Below the pieces are notes generated by a model. The model did not search any database, was not told the origin of the DNA, and saw only the letters and a list, made by a program, of their open reading frames with translations. The position numbers and the translations under genes were made by a program. A DNA stretch of 64,000 nt from Rhipidocladum racemiflorum (taxonomy: Eukaryota > Streptophyta > Magnoliopsida > Poales > Poaceae). Below, piece by piece: positions 1-10,402 of this stretch. The stretch covers positions 78,762,509 through 78,826,508 of the forward strand of contig CM070577.1 in NCBI GenBank assembly GCA_036346355.1, written 5' to 3'. Numbering within the stretch: position 1 is the stretch's first letter; each line of letters starts with the position of its first letter.

Positions 1-2185
1 AAAAGGGCAGGCACTCCCAGAAAGTTTATACATTCATTTAAATCCGTAAACCTTTAAAAGAAGGTTCGACTCGAATCCCACCATTTTTCGCATTCCAATA
101 CTCTTAGCCATTAAGGATTTCATAATCACCAAATCCTGAGAAGTCCAACACTGTTGAACACAAGTTACAACATCTAATCTTTGATAAAAACATTTCCTAC
201 TAATCATGTACCCACCACCGGTCATAAGATCATCAAACTCTATCCATGTCTATCTTATAGCAATCAACAAGGAGAACCACGTTCTCACAACTTCGGCACA
301 ACGAACCTACTAGTTACCTCAACATAAGACTCACGTTAACTTCTTCTTTTGGTCTACCAACCACTATGACTCATCATTCATATAAATGTTTATCCCAAGC
401 TTAAATTAAACACATCTCTTCATCACTTATTTTGGCATAAACAACAAATGCCTCTCCCACAAACCATAAGGTACTTACTCAGTATCCCTAGTTCATCCAA
501 CCAATGAATAATTCTAACCACTCAAAACAATCTCCACTAGACATCTTCCATAACTACGGATCCCAGATAGACATTTGTCAAGGATAATTTCAACCTTTCC
601 TACAATCATTCCATATTCCTATTCTTTGATTACCCATCAATTAAGTCATCTTCCCGATTCACCGTGTACTCGACCCCTAAACAACAAACCCAACAATCCT
701 TAAGTCTTTACACGATAACCTCACTATACTAATTTGTCACCTAGGAAGTTCTAGACCTTCTCAACCGCAATCAACACTTACTAATCTCTAACTTCCGATA
801 ACTCCCATAACTCACAACACTCTGCATAAAACAATAATCAACTTTCACTTTGGATCACCTATCATCTCGATTCATCATCTCTATCAACACAATAGTTTAG
901 GTTGTCTTTAAACAACCAACACAATCACTTTGACAGAATCAATAACCCACATCATCTGAAAACTCTAACTCCTCGACATACACTTAACTTCTTGAACATC
1001 TACGTGGGTCACGCACTCCACTCTTAAGAAAACCACATTTTCTCAAGAAAAGAACACCCAAAGCACCTTTCTTTCCAGAAAACCCAACCATAAAACACAA
1101 GAAAAATCAACTCTTTAAATTCCCAAATGCTGACATGCAACTACTCCACCAATCTCGAAATCAAAAACTTCCACGAAAGAAGATGGATGCAAGAGGGAAG
1201 ATCAAACGATTAACCAACTCCTTTTCAGATAAAGCCTTAACACCAAATTCCAAACTTCCACGAAACAACCGGGTTTTCAGGGATGATCTCCCAACCAAGT
1301 CAAAAGATGATATCAAACATCCCCCTTGCTCTTACAAAGACACATACTTCAGCCCTGATCACCAGGTCTGGCACAACACCACAAACTCTGCTAATCCCAG
1401 AGAAAGACAAACACAAGAATAAATCGAGAGCTTCCTCCGTAAAGCAATCAACAAAGCCGGACACCAAAACTGAAATGGCAATCCGAAATAGGCATAGCAC
1501 TAAACTCTTCTTCTTTGTCTTCAACCAAAGAAGGCAAAACAAAACAAAAACCGCCGAAATACCATCAGCGAAAAAAAAACTCAACACCAAGCACCTTTCC
1601 TTGATTTCCAATCACTTAAAACCACAGAAACCAACCCAAACCGATTGTTAGAACGGTAAAAGAAATCCAAAAGGATCCACCATCAACTCTTCCATTTGAC
1701 TCCAACCAACTACCCGAACTACAACAGAAAGGATAAGCACTCTTCTCCTACAGGGGTTAAAATTCTTCGGTGATGGCGTTAACCGGCCACACCGTCAAAC
1801 CACACCCTTACTAAGAACAAAAAGAGGTGACCGAAACCCTTCGGCACCACAACCCCATTGTATCAAGCATATAGCATTTCAATCAATACTTTCATAAATA
1901 TAACATCATACTTCATCAAAATGCAGCATTTAACATCATAGCATAAATACAATATTTAAGCGGATAGCATCGGTACCCATACCCTTCCTAATGTGCATCA
2001 GAGTGTGTCAAGTTTTAAATTAGTTAACCAAACTATTTCAGATTTTAAGGTTATTGCCCTAAGGCCAAATTTTAACAAGTAAACCTATGCCATCTTTCTA
2101 CTTTTCCAAGTCAATATTTTAGTTTACTCTAGAGTAAATTACTACATTCACATTCCACGGACCTGAAGCCCGCTCTGATACCAAC
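1..2185 (-). mobile_element. Internal region of non-coding long-LTR element A (5' part)
   Basis: Read on the minus strand, this stretch starts just inside an LTR with a primer-binding site and matches, over its whole length, the first 2.2 kb of the internal region of the complete element at 52968-62072; for example window bases 1-110 correspond to about 57555-57660. It has no long open frame and I find no zinc knuckle, protease, reverse transcriptase or integrase motif. Because two insertions share the same non-coding interior, this looks like the normal interior of a non-autonomous family rather than decay of one copy. The element continues off the left edge, so its 3' LTR is not seen. Confidence 0.85.
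2172..2183 (-). promoter_or_regulatory. Primer-binding site of element A
   Basis: The minus strand reads TGGTATCAGAGC two bases inside the LTR end. This is the usual plant LTR-retrotransposon primer-binding site, complementary to the 3' end of initiator tRNA-Met. It fixes the orientation of A as minus and the adjacent LTR as its 5' LTR. Confidence 0.9.
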
Positions 2186-4649
2186 TGTAAAACCCCGGCA
2201 TCTAGTATGCCCTAGATGTCACCAAACATAGACTAAACAACATCTAAAGGTAAATTACAGCAAAGGAGTACATGCAAAAACCGAAAATTTCGGCAGCATC
2301 TCCTTTGTTTTTCCATGGTACGGAGCATCAACAATAATATCACAAGATATATCATAATGGGAAGCATCTAAAGCAGCAATAACAGGTGACATAGCAACTA
2401 TTTAAGTTTAGCATAATGAATTTAACCACTTCGTGATCTAAAATGAAGTAAATAATATTACCAAGCAAAAAAATAAGTCATACTCCAAGTTCTCAACGCA
2501 TTAACTTATAATCACAACTACGAATGGCAAAATTGTATATATCTTAATGAGTGAAACTTTGTGAAGATGTGCCACTAAGCCCCTTTCCCGCATGCCGATT
2601 TCATGGTACCTAAAAACAACTTAAAACACAAGCGTGAGTTCATCACTCAGCAAGTATATTGCAATGGATCATAAAGAACAAATCAATGCCAACATCGGTA
2701 CATACCATACTTAACATCAAGATCAAGTCATACTTTCATATACAACATCATAACCATGTCCCAATCTCATTGTACACCTCTCATTATCATCATCATGTAT
2801 GCAATGCAATGCAATGCACACGTCTCCTCGAAGCACATACCGGTATTGCCGAGTGCACACCCGTCGGCGTGCACCCTCTTTCCCCTTCCATCCCGTAGAT
2901 GGAGGGTGCCTACTCCTCGCTTCCACTCACCACGGTGGATGGAATCACGAGGTAGGTCTTACTCAATGGCGCTCCGGATTAGTCATAACTTTCTCACTGA
3001 CCTTAACGGACTAGTTATGATTTCCTCACCGACCGGGCCAGTTTTCATGCCATGTATGCAACATATGCCATAACCATAAACAACTAATCATTGCATAGCA
3101 TCATCATAAACCATTTTCATCATATCATGGCCAACCAATAAACATGGCAAGATATCATATCATGTAATCCATTTGCATCTAATCAAGTCTAGCAACATAT
3201 GACACGCTACCCATTCCAATACACTTGCCTTAACCGCGGGCGACGGATTGGCGAGAGGATGAGGGCACTCCCGGGGTCACACCACCTGCACATAGATACC
3301 ACACACTCAAAATGTGCCCACAAAATAGTACACAATCGCTCATCTACCCCAACTTTGCAAACTACTCCCAAAATCGAAAAACAGAGAATCTGTATCCCCG
3401 GGACAGCAGGCTTCAAACTATCATAACTTGAGTTCTAGTTCTCCAAATCAAGTAAACGAGTACATCATCGCGAAGCTTAGGAAATTTCCTAACTTTCGCT
3501 AAGTATTGGGAAAAGCTGATTCGGCCTATAAAATGGTTTAATCTACAGGACAACGTAATCTGTTCCAATCTCGTCACAGTTTTGAACACGTTCGGTAAAA
3601 CAGCCATAACTTTCAAACGGCTGGGCAGAATTGGATGTTCTTCGTTTCCAATTAAAGGTAATTCAATTTCCTACAACTTCTTCAACAGGCAGATGACCAA
3701 ATTCCGAATCTAAAATTGCGAAAACTCAAACCCTAGGTCGTGTGCCCAATCTGCCCGAAACAGAGAACTATGCAATCTCTAGTTTTCATCCAATCTACCC
3801 AATCACAGCACCACCTCTCGATCTAAAAGCATCAAAATATCCCCTAGCACAGCACCTAGTCCATCCCCAAGGATCACCCATAGCCATACCTTCGCCCGAC
3901 GAACGACGAACGTCGAAAACTCCTCTCCCGGCCATGAACTCCCTCCAATCTTCGGATCCGCTCGGTCGCAAGCCGTCGCAACGTGGAGATCAATGGAGGG
4001 GACACCGTGGCAGTGAGGGATGGGTGTGGATATCACCTAGGGCCGGCTAGGGAGGTGGAGGTGGAGGCGCATGGGAGAGGGAGAGGGAGAGGGAGTGGGT
4101 GGCGGCTAGGGTTGAGGGAGAGGGGAGTGGGGCGCATGGGGAGAGGTGGAGGCACCCCCTTGCTGGTTTCCCTCCCCTCATGGGCCCAAAGAACCCCCCA
4201 CCGACGACCCAATTCATCCCCCTAAGGGCATGTACAGTGGTATAGACGGTAGCTGTCTATAATATACATCCATGTCATCAATAGACAATACTAAAGATAA
4301 CTTATACAATGGACTGTCTATATAGCTGTCTGTAATGATCTCTCATATGAGTAATAGACTGTCTGTACAATGGTATACACACTATAAAGCTGTCTATAAG
4401 GCCGTCTGTTAAATAGTTGACAGCATATTTCTCTCTCTTCCCTCTCTCTCCTCCACATCATCCAAAATCTGATGTGGCATACCCTTATAGACAGCTGACA
4501 TCTACCATTGTACATGCCCTAAGGCCCAACTAGCTCCCGCTAGGCCCAAACTTCCGAAAATGGCCCGAAAACGCGATTAAACCTCATACCGTGAAGTTTT
4601 AATCTCCAATTTCACATTTTATAATGTCACAACTTTCCGTAGTGTCACA
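2186..4649 (-). repeat. 5' LTR of element A (2464 bp)
   Basis: On the minus strand the repeat begins TGTGACACTACGG and ends GGGGTTTTACA. It matches, over its length, the LTRs at 52968 and 59616, the solo LTRs at 29472 and 32461, and a fragment at 27466. Its start abuts the gag of gypsy element B at 4650, so A inserted into B; the first five flanking bases, TCCGC, are the expected target-site duplication but the partner is outside the window. It differs from its relatives by carrying a MITE at 4226-4519. Confidence 0.92.
4226..4519. mobile_element. Tourist-like (PIF/Harbinger) MITE, 294 bp
   Basis: Terminal inverted repeats GGGCATGTACAGTGG and CCATTGTACATGCCC flank an AT-rich non-coding core with repeated CTGTCTATA motifs. 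The flanks carry a TAA duplication (4223-4225 and 4520-4522), the 3-bp target signature of PIF/Harbinger elements. Sister LTRs without the insert show the empty site reading through the single TAA. The MITE is therefore younger than the LTR it occupies. Confidence 0.92.
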
Positions 4650-4983
4650 TCCGCCACAACAGCAGAGGCACCAAGGTCCTGCCCCTTGACCTCGGCAACC
4701 TCCAGCACGTCCTGCAAATGCTACCGGAGCACGTTCTACCGGAGCATCGACTCAAGCTCCGAATGTTACTTGCTTCAAATGTCGAGAACGTGGGCATTAT
4801 GCCAATAATTGCCCAAACAAGGGAATCTCTTCGTCGAACCAAGGAGCTCCTCAGCAACCCCCTGGTCGTCCTCAAGAATCCGGAGGACAACAAGCCGGAA
4901 GATCCACACCTGCACCTGCGCAAGCCGCGAACCATGGTCGTTTGCATCATGTGACGGCATAAGAAGCTACTGAAGCACCAGAT
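4650..4983 (+). pseudogene. gag: Gypsy B gag C-terminus with CCHC zinc knuckle
   Basis: Residues encoded at 4771-4812 read CFKCRERGHYANNC, a CX2CX4HX4C nucleic-acid-binding knuckle of gag nucleocapsid. A Gln/Pro/Gly-rich linker follows. The frame is continuous with the protease frame starting at 4984 except for one TAA just before GluAlaThr near 4960, and another stop lies upstream near 4687. The N-terminal gag is missing because element A begins at 4650. Gag packages the element RNA in a cytoplasmic particle; this remnant cannot. Confidence 0.85.
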
Positions 4984-5817
4984 GTGGTTCTGGGTATGTT
5001 TCCCGTCCAATCAATCCCTACTTTGGTGCTATTTGATTCTGGTGCATCTCATTCCTTTATATCCCAGAAATTCGTAGATACACACCAAATTCAAACTGAT
5101 CCTTTACCTATCTCCACAAAAATGAGAACCACTAAAATGTGTCCTAAGGTTAGCATTAAAATAAATGAAGTCTTATTTTATGCTTATCTTATCCTTATAG
5201 AAACTCCAGGATTAGACGTCATTCTTGGTATGGATTGGTTAGCTGAAAATAAAGGTCAAATAGATTGTGCTAATAGATCTATATCCCTCACTAATCCCGA
5301 AGGAATCAAAGTAAGCTTTAGTTCCACTCAAAATCTTTCCGAATCAAAATCTGGTCTAAATGCAATGGTGTTGGAAAAGATTCAATCAGTTCCCGTAATC
5401 TGCAATTATCCTGACGTATTCCCAGAGGAATTACCAGGTTTGCCACCAGATCGTGACTTAGAGTTCGTCATTGATCTTATACCTGGAACAGCCCCAATTT
5501 CTAAACGACCCTATCGTGTGCCACCAAATGAGTTAGCAGAACTCAAAAAGCAACTCCAAGAACAATTGGAAAAAAAGTTCATTCGACCTAGTACTTCCCC
5601 ATGGGGTAGCCCAGTTCTTTTTGTTAGCAAAAAGGACGGTAGTCTATGCATGTGTGTAGATTATCGTGCTCTCAATGACGTTACCATCAAAAATAAATAT
5701 CCTTTGCCCCGCATTGGTGATCTGTTCGATCAATTAACCGGCACCCAAATCTTTTCCAAAATTGATCTTAGACATGGATATTTATCAACTGAAAATTCGA
5801 CCAGAGGATATTCCTAA
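4984..5817 (+). pseudogene. pol: Gypsy B protease and start of reverse transcriptase
   Basis: The first 100 residues contain the aspartic protease motif FDSGASHSFIS and the later ILGMDWL. After a linker the reverse transcriptase begins (ISKRPYRVPPNELAELKKQL, then FVSKKDGSLCMCVDYRALN). The frame ends where a one-base shift near 5773-5785 turns the expected palm sequence into a premature stop. The methionine at 4984 is only the first ATG after a gag stop codon, not a natural start; this is the middle of a gag-pol polyprotein. Confidence 0.9.
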
Positions 5818-6388
5818 AACAGCCTTTACCACATGTTACGGCCTATACGAATATGTCGTAATGTCTTTCGGACTTACGAATGCTCCAGCTAGCTTTATGT
5901 GTCTAATAAATAAAGTTTTTATGGAATATTTGGATAAGTTCGTAGTGGTATTCATAGATGACATCCTCATCTATTCTAAAAATGAAGAAGATCATGCACA
6001 ACATCTGCGCATGGTACTTGAGAAACTCCGAGAACATAAGTTGTACGCCAAATTTGAGAAATGTGAGTTTTGGTTGAAGGAAGTTGCGTTTCTCGAACAT
6101 ATTCTTTCCAAGGGTGGAATTTCCGTTTATCCCAGTAAAGTCCAAGCAGTTCAAAACTTGGAGCAACCAAAATCTGTTCCTCAAATCCGAAGTTTTCTTG
6201 GTTTAGCGGGATATTATCGCCACTTTATCGAAAACTTCTCCAAAATCGCTAAACCTTTGACGCAACTCTTAAAGAAAGAAAATAAATATGAATGGACTCC
6301 AGAATGCGAAGCAAGTTTTCTGGAATTAAAGAAATGGTTAACCACAGCCCCAGTGCTGGTGTTACCCGATGTTCATAAAGGATTATGA
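5762..6388 (+). pseudogene. pol: Gypsy B reverse transcriptase, catalytic part
   Basis: In the shifted frame the reverse transcriptase continues with KIRPEDIPKTAFTT, the SFGLTNAPASF motif and the catalytic FIDDILIYSK box, which keeps both aspartates. The thumb/connection segment (FLGLAGYYRHFI) and the start of the RNase H region (VLVLPDVHKG) follow. This normally copies element RNA to DNA in gypsy elements. The coding run ends at a deletion joint at about 6385. Confidence 0.92.
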
Positions 6389-6449
6389 CCTTAGTATTCA
6401 TTACCACCCTGGTAAAGCTAATGTCGTAGCAGATGCTCTAAGCCGTAAC
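6380..6449 (+). pseudogene. pol: Gypsy B RNase H remnant at a deletion joint
   Basis: Immediately after VLPDVHK the other frame reads DYDLSIHYHPGKANVVADALSRN, the very end of a gypsy RNase H domain. The roughly 100 residues normally between these landmarks, including the RNase H catalytic acidic residues, are absent. The join contains the short match ATAAAG, typical of an illegitimate recombination deletion. Sirevirus C then interrupts the sequence after SRN. Confidence 0.85.
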
Positions 6450-6597
6450 TGTGAATCATGTGATGAAAAATTGGTTTGATCTTGTGCTGAAATTGGTTAA
6501 GATTAGGATTAATCTGTGTTGGACCAAACATCCGAACATTAAAAAGAAACCTTGCTTTTGCGCCGAACCAAATAACTAAAAATCGCATTTTTCCCAT

Positions 6598-6945
6598 GTA
6601 TGACAGACCAAAGTTTTTGGTCTGTCATACCTGTGCTTTAGCGAACTCGATTTTCCCATGTATGATGAGACCAAAGTTTTTGGTGCATCATACATGTGCT
6701 TTTGGTGACTTCGTTTTTTCAATGTATGACAGACCAAAGATTTTGGTCTGTCATACACATGCTTTGGGCGATCTCATTTTTCCCATGCATGACAGACCAA
6801 ACTCTTTGGTCTATCATACACATGTTTTCAGCGAACTCATTTTGCCCATGTATGACAGACCAAACTCTTTGGTCTGTCATACACATGTTGATAGCAAACT
6901 CATACTTCCCATGTATGACAGACCAAATGTTTTGGTCTGTCATAC
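6598..6945. repeat. Tandem array of six palindromes in the LTR
   Basis: Six hairpin-forming units occur at 6598-6630, 6660-6693, 6724-6756, 6787-6819, 6850-6882 and 6913-6945, centred every 63 bp. The typical unit pairs GTATGACAGACCAAA with TTTGGTCTGTCATAC around a 3-4 base loop. Unit 2 has different stem bases (GATGAGACC with GGTGCATC) that still mostly pair. Palindromic repeats upstream of the promoter are a reported Sirevirus feature; their exact role is not shown by this sequence. Confidence 0.93.
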
Positions 6946-7290
6946 ACATGCTTTTGGCGGTTTTGAGCAAAATTGAAATGGTTTGAATTTGAAATTATGA
7001 AATTTGTGATGATTTCATGATGCGTGTTTTGAAGTGGACTTTATGCAATGCTCATGTGAGTAGTTGCATGCATTGACCTTGAGTCAAGTCGTGGACTTGT
7101 GCTCGGATTTGTTTTGTGGTTTGATCATGCAGGTATTGCTCGAAGACGAATGTGGTCGATGACGGGACCGGAACTAGGTTCATGGAGGAACCGAGGTTCG
7201 GGACTAGGTTTAGGAGGAACTGAGGTCTTGGTGGTCAAGGATGTCATGCGGGACGTTCGGGCTAAGGGAATGGTGCACATGAAGAATGGT

Positions 7291-7400
7291 TAGTCACGTG
7301 AGAATGGCAGGAGGTCATTCGCGTGCAAAGTGTTAGTCACGTGAGTATGGCAGGTGGCCGTACACCTGCAAAGTGTTAGTCACGTGAGTATGGTAGGGTT
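7291..7400 (+). promoter_or_regulatory. Triplicated G-box block in LTR C
   Basis: CACGTG occurs at 7295-7300, 7338-7343 and 7381-7386, each within GTTAGTCACGTGAG, at exactly 43-bp intervals. CACGTG is the core G-box bound by plant bZIP and bHLH factors. The block lies 120-210 bp upstream of the TATA-like box, where activating sites would be expected. The same block is in the 3' LTR and in both LTRs of F. Confidence 0.8.
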
Positions 7401-7503
7401 ACCATACGCGTGCAAGAGTTGTACTCGGCCAGGTTGGGCCAAGTAGAGTTGTGTTGGATACGGATTCCTTCTAGGGAATAGGAATCGTATTCTGGTTTGG
7501 TCC

Positions 7504-7512
7504 TTTAAATAG
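7504..7512 (+). promoter_or_regulatory. TATA-like box of LTR C
   Basis: TTTAAATAG lies in a conserved context (GGTCC before, GAGGG after) downstream of the G-boxes and upstream of AATAAA at about 7617. The same box occurs at 15710-15718, 40462-40470 and 48832-48840 in the related LTRs. Transcription would be expected to start some 30 bp downstream. Confidence 0.65.
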
Positions 7513-8173
7513 GAGGGGTTGTCTCCTGTTGAAGGGCACCAAGGAGAGCTGAGCGCATCAAGCTTTGAGCTTTGTTTTAGGGTTTGTACTCTTTTGATGA
7601 GAGTATTTTAGACAAGAAATAAAGATCAATTCTTCCAAGATTTTTGCGTGCTACAGTAACCACGTCGCTACAGTGTTTTCTTTTTTTTTTGTTTGCATGC
7701 TTGTTCTAATTCTAGATTGGTTTTTAATCGTTGAGTTTCATCTTGATTTGATCCATCAAAAACCGTTCTAGGATATTGTTTTTGAGTTCCTCAAAGTCTA
7801 GTTCATTAAACTTTTGTCGGTTCTGTTAAAACTTTCAAGTTTACGTTAGATCAATTCTCGTCAAGTTCTGGATCAGCAAGCTTAAGAAGCTCATAACTTT
7901 TTATCCATAAGTCCGATCAAGCTGATTCTTTTTGGGTTTGATTCTTATTGGAATCTAGTTTCTTGTGTCCAAATTTCAGATCGTTTCGACGGTTGGATCT
8001 CCGGAAATTCTCTTTTTACCAAGCGTTTGTCAATCTGTTTTTGTTGATTACGAGGCAATCTTTTGAATCCGAGTTGGGGTGTTCTTCCAGTAGATCGAAA
8101 ATTTTGTTTTAGCTTCCACATAATCATTCACCCCCCCTCTGATTGCTATATTCGTATACTTCGATCCTACAAG

Positions 8174-8185
8174 TGGTATCAGAGC
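8174..8185 (+). promoter_or_regulatory. Primer-binding site of Sirevirus C
   Basis: TGGTATCAGAGC starts two bases after the LTR end and is complementary to the 3' end of initiator tRNA-Met, the primer for minus-strand DNA synthesis. Confidence 0.93.
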
Positions 8186-8223
8186 GAGGTTTTTCTAATC
8201 TATCCTAACCGGTGATTAGATTA

Positions 8224-9344
8224 ATGGATCGTTATTCGACAAAACCTTGTGTGTTCGATGGTGTTGATTTTCAGTTTTGGAAGGCCAAGATGGAGGCATT
8301 CATCCAAGCACAAGGCTTCACAATTTGGGAGAAGGTATACAAGCCATACGAAGTTCCTGCAAACGACAACGTCAATGACGCCAATCGCGCACATGTTGAA
8401 GCAAACAAGAGGGGCACGCAACTTGATCATCCAAGGATTGGGAAGGAGTGACTTCGATCGCGTGGTTCATCTTCGATCCAAGATATGAGGTATGGAAATC
8501 TCTTTGTGATTACCATGAGGGTTCTAACACTGTCAAAGAGATTCGCCAAGATATTTACAAAAAAGAATACATGCGTTTTGAGATGAAACCTAGTGAATCT
8601 GTAGATGACTTCTTTGCACGTTTCAATAAAATTCTTAGTAATCTACGTGCTGTTGGAGTCAGCTACACTGATGCTGCTAATGCTAGACAATTGCTTAGTG
8701 CTCTGGACATGTCGGTGTGGGAGATGAAAGTAACATCTATACAAGAATCTACTACCATGAGTACATTTACTTTAGATGTTCTTTATTCTAAGTTAAAAAC
8801 TCATGAGTTGGATGTTCTTGCCAGGAAGGGTAACATTAAATCAATTGCTTTGATCTCTAACCCTAACATGTCAAATGCAAATTCTTCTTCTAGCTTTGCC
8901 TTGTCTTCCATGTCTTCTTTAACAGATGAGCAACTTGAAGAGTTTCCTGAAGAAGATCTGGCACTACTCTCTTCTCGCTTTAACAAAGCTTTGCAGAATG
9001 TGAGAATGAGAAAGAGAGGTAGTCCTCCAAGATGCTATGAGTGTGGTGACCTCAACCATATTCACACAAATTGTCCTAAGCTTGCAGGAAAAACATCAAA
9101 GGAGGAGAAGGACAACGACAGAAGGAATGAGAAGAAAAGGTTCTCGTCAAATGATAGGAAGAAGAAGAGCTTCATCAACCGCAAGGTGGTTCACCGAGTT
9201 CTTTCCGCTCTTGAACAAGTCAATTTGAGCGATGTGGACTCGGAGAGCAGCGAAGATGATGCAACTCCAAGCAAGCATGATTTGATGGGATTGTGTCTCA
9301 TGGCAAGCAGCAAGGATAGCTTCAGGGGCGACCACGACAAATGA
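8224..9344 (+). pseudogene. gag: Sirevirus C gag (N-terminal and first zinc knuckle)
   Basis: Translation can start at the ATG at 8224 (MDRYSTKPCVFDGVDFQFWK), the usual copia gag opening. The frame shifts near 8430-8450 and continues in another frame to 9344. The second part contains the capsid-like region (YHEGSNTVKEIRQDIYKKEY) and a knuckle, CYECGDLNHIHTNC, followed by a Lys/Glu-rich stretch and an acidic Ser-rich run. It should form the particle and bind RNA. The frameshift means this copy cannot make full-length gag as read. Confidence 0.92.
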
Positions 9345-10188
9345 CTTCAATGAGGTAGATCCCTCTTATGATGAATTAGCTATTCTTGTTGCTCGTCTTG
9401 GAAAATTGCTTGACAAACGTGATAAGAAAATTAAGAAACATGATTTCATTATTGAATCATTGAATGCTGAAATTGCTAGACTTAAGACTTTGATTCCTAG
9501 TGATGATACTTGCAAATCATGTGACTTAATTTACAATGAGCTCACCTTGCTTAGGAAAGAACATGCTCTTTTGTTGCATCTAAATGAGAAAATGAGAAAC
9601 ATGTTGTACATGCTAGCTGTTCCAATCGATGATTTGCATAGTTCAACTTCTTGTTCTAAATGCTCAACTCTTGAATTAAAATTGAAAGATGCAAATGCGA
9701 GGTTTCTCAATTGATCGATAATCTGCTTTCACATGAAATTCTCTCATGCTCAACTTGTCGCAAGCAAAAAGTAAAAATAGATGTTCCTGCAATAATTGTT
9801 TAATTCTTGCTAAGAAAGTTGATTACCTGCAAAACTCTTTGGAACGATTCACTAATGGCAAGAAAAATTGAACATGATTTTGGATCAATCTAAGGTTAAG
9901 CTCAATCAAGAGAGGTTTTGGCTTTGATCTTGTTGCTTCTTTTGATACTAAACCTCGCTCTTTTGTTAATGCTCCTTGCTTTGACAAAATTGAGATTCTT
10001 ATTGAGCCTTTATTGATTGCTTTTAAATCTGCTGGTTTTCTTTCTTCTACTATGATGAATGCAAAATGTGCTTCTATTGTTAAAGCCAAACTTCATGCTA
10101 AGTACACTTGCACTCATTGTGGTAGAGATGGACATCTAGTAGATTTTTGCTTTAGACTAGCCAGACAAAGAAAGGAAAGAAATGACTA
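9345..10188 (+). pseudogene. gag: Sirevirus C gag tail: coiled coil and second zinc knuckle
   Basis: From 9406 the frame reads a charged helix (LDKRDKKIKKHDFIIESLNA and following) with heptad spacing of Leu/Ile, then paired-Cys motifs (CKSC, CSKC). It breaks near 9714, and fragments continue in other frames to about 10188. Near 10107-10150 the sequence encodes CTHCGRDGHLVDFC, a second CCHC knuckle. Extended gag with a coiled-coil region is typical of Sireviruses and has been linked to host-protein contacts in some members. At least two frameshifts break this part. Confidence 0.85.
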
Positions 10189-10402
10189 AGGCTAGGTCTA
10201 ACTTGAAAAGCACACTTTGCTTCTCACTATGCGTCTAGAGTGTTGAAAACGCCTATACATTCCTATAAACATGGGAAAAGGAAAATCTGATTTTGTGCAT
10301 AAAAATTCTCGTGTTGTGCCCCTCTTGTTGTGCGTCGTGTGTCTCAAAGATCTTGGATTCCCAAAAATCTCATTCCTAACCCCAAGATCTTGAGACCTCG
10401 AC

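Larger units (their letters stand above)
6450..8171 (+). repeat. 5' LTR of Sirevirus C (1722 bp)
   Basis: The LTR runs from TGTGAATC to CCTACA and is repeated at 14653-16377. In order it holds a palindrome array (6598-6945), a triplicated G-box block (7295-7386), a TATA-like box (7504-7512), AATAAA near 7617, and a conserved tail. The two LTRs differ at scattered sites and most visibly in the first two palindromes, so the insertion looks fairly recent. Confidence 0.95.

Noticed and set aside
1..225. Small minus-strand protein at the window start
   Set aside because: It lies in the non-coding interior of element A and is not preserved in the matching part of H.
6598..6945. Regularly spaced repeats resembling a CRISPR array
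   Set aside because: The spacers are themselves repeated and the array lies in an LTR that is duplicated at the other end of a retrotransposon; the genome is a plant.
6596..6976. Long open frame with repeated MYDRPKxLVCHT units in LTR C (also 14800-15180)
   Set aside because: The frame is a by-product of the 63-bp palindrome array, open on both strands; unit length divisible by three explains it.
8174..8185. TGGTATCAGAGC as part of a tRNA gene (also at 2172 and 41134)
   Set aside because: Only the 12-base complement of the tRNA 3' end is present, right after an LTR; no cloverleaf.
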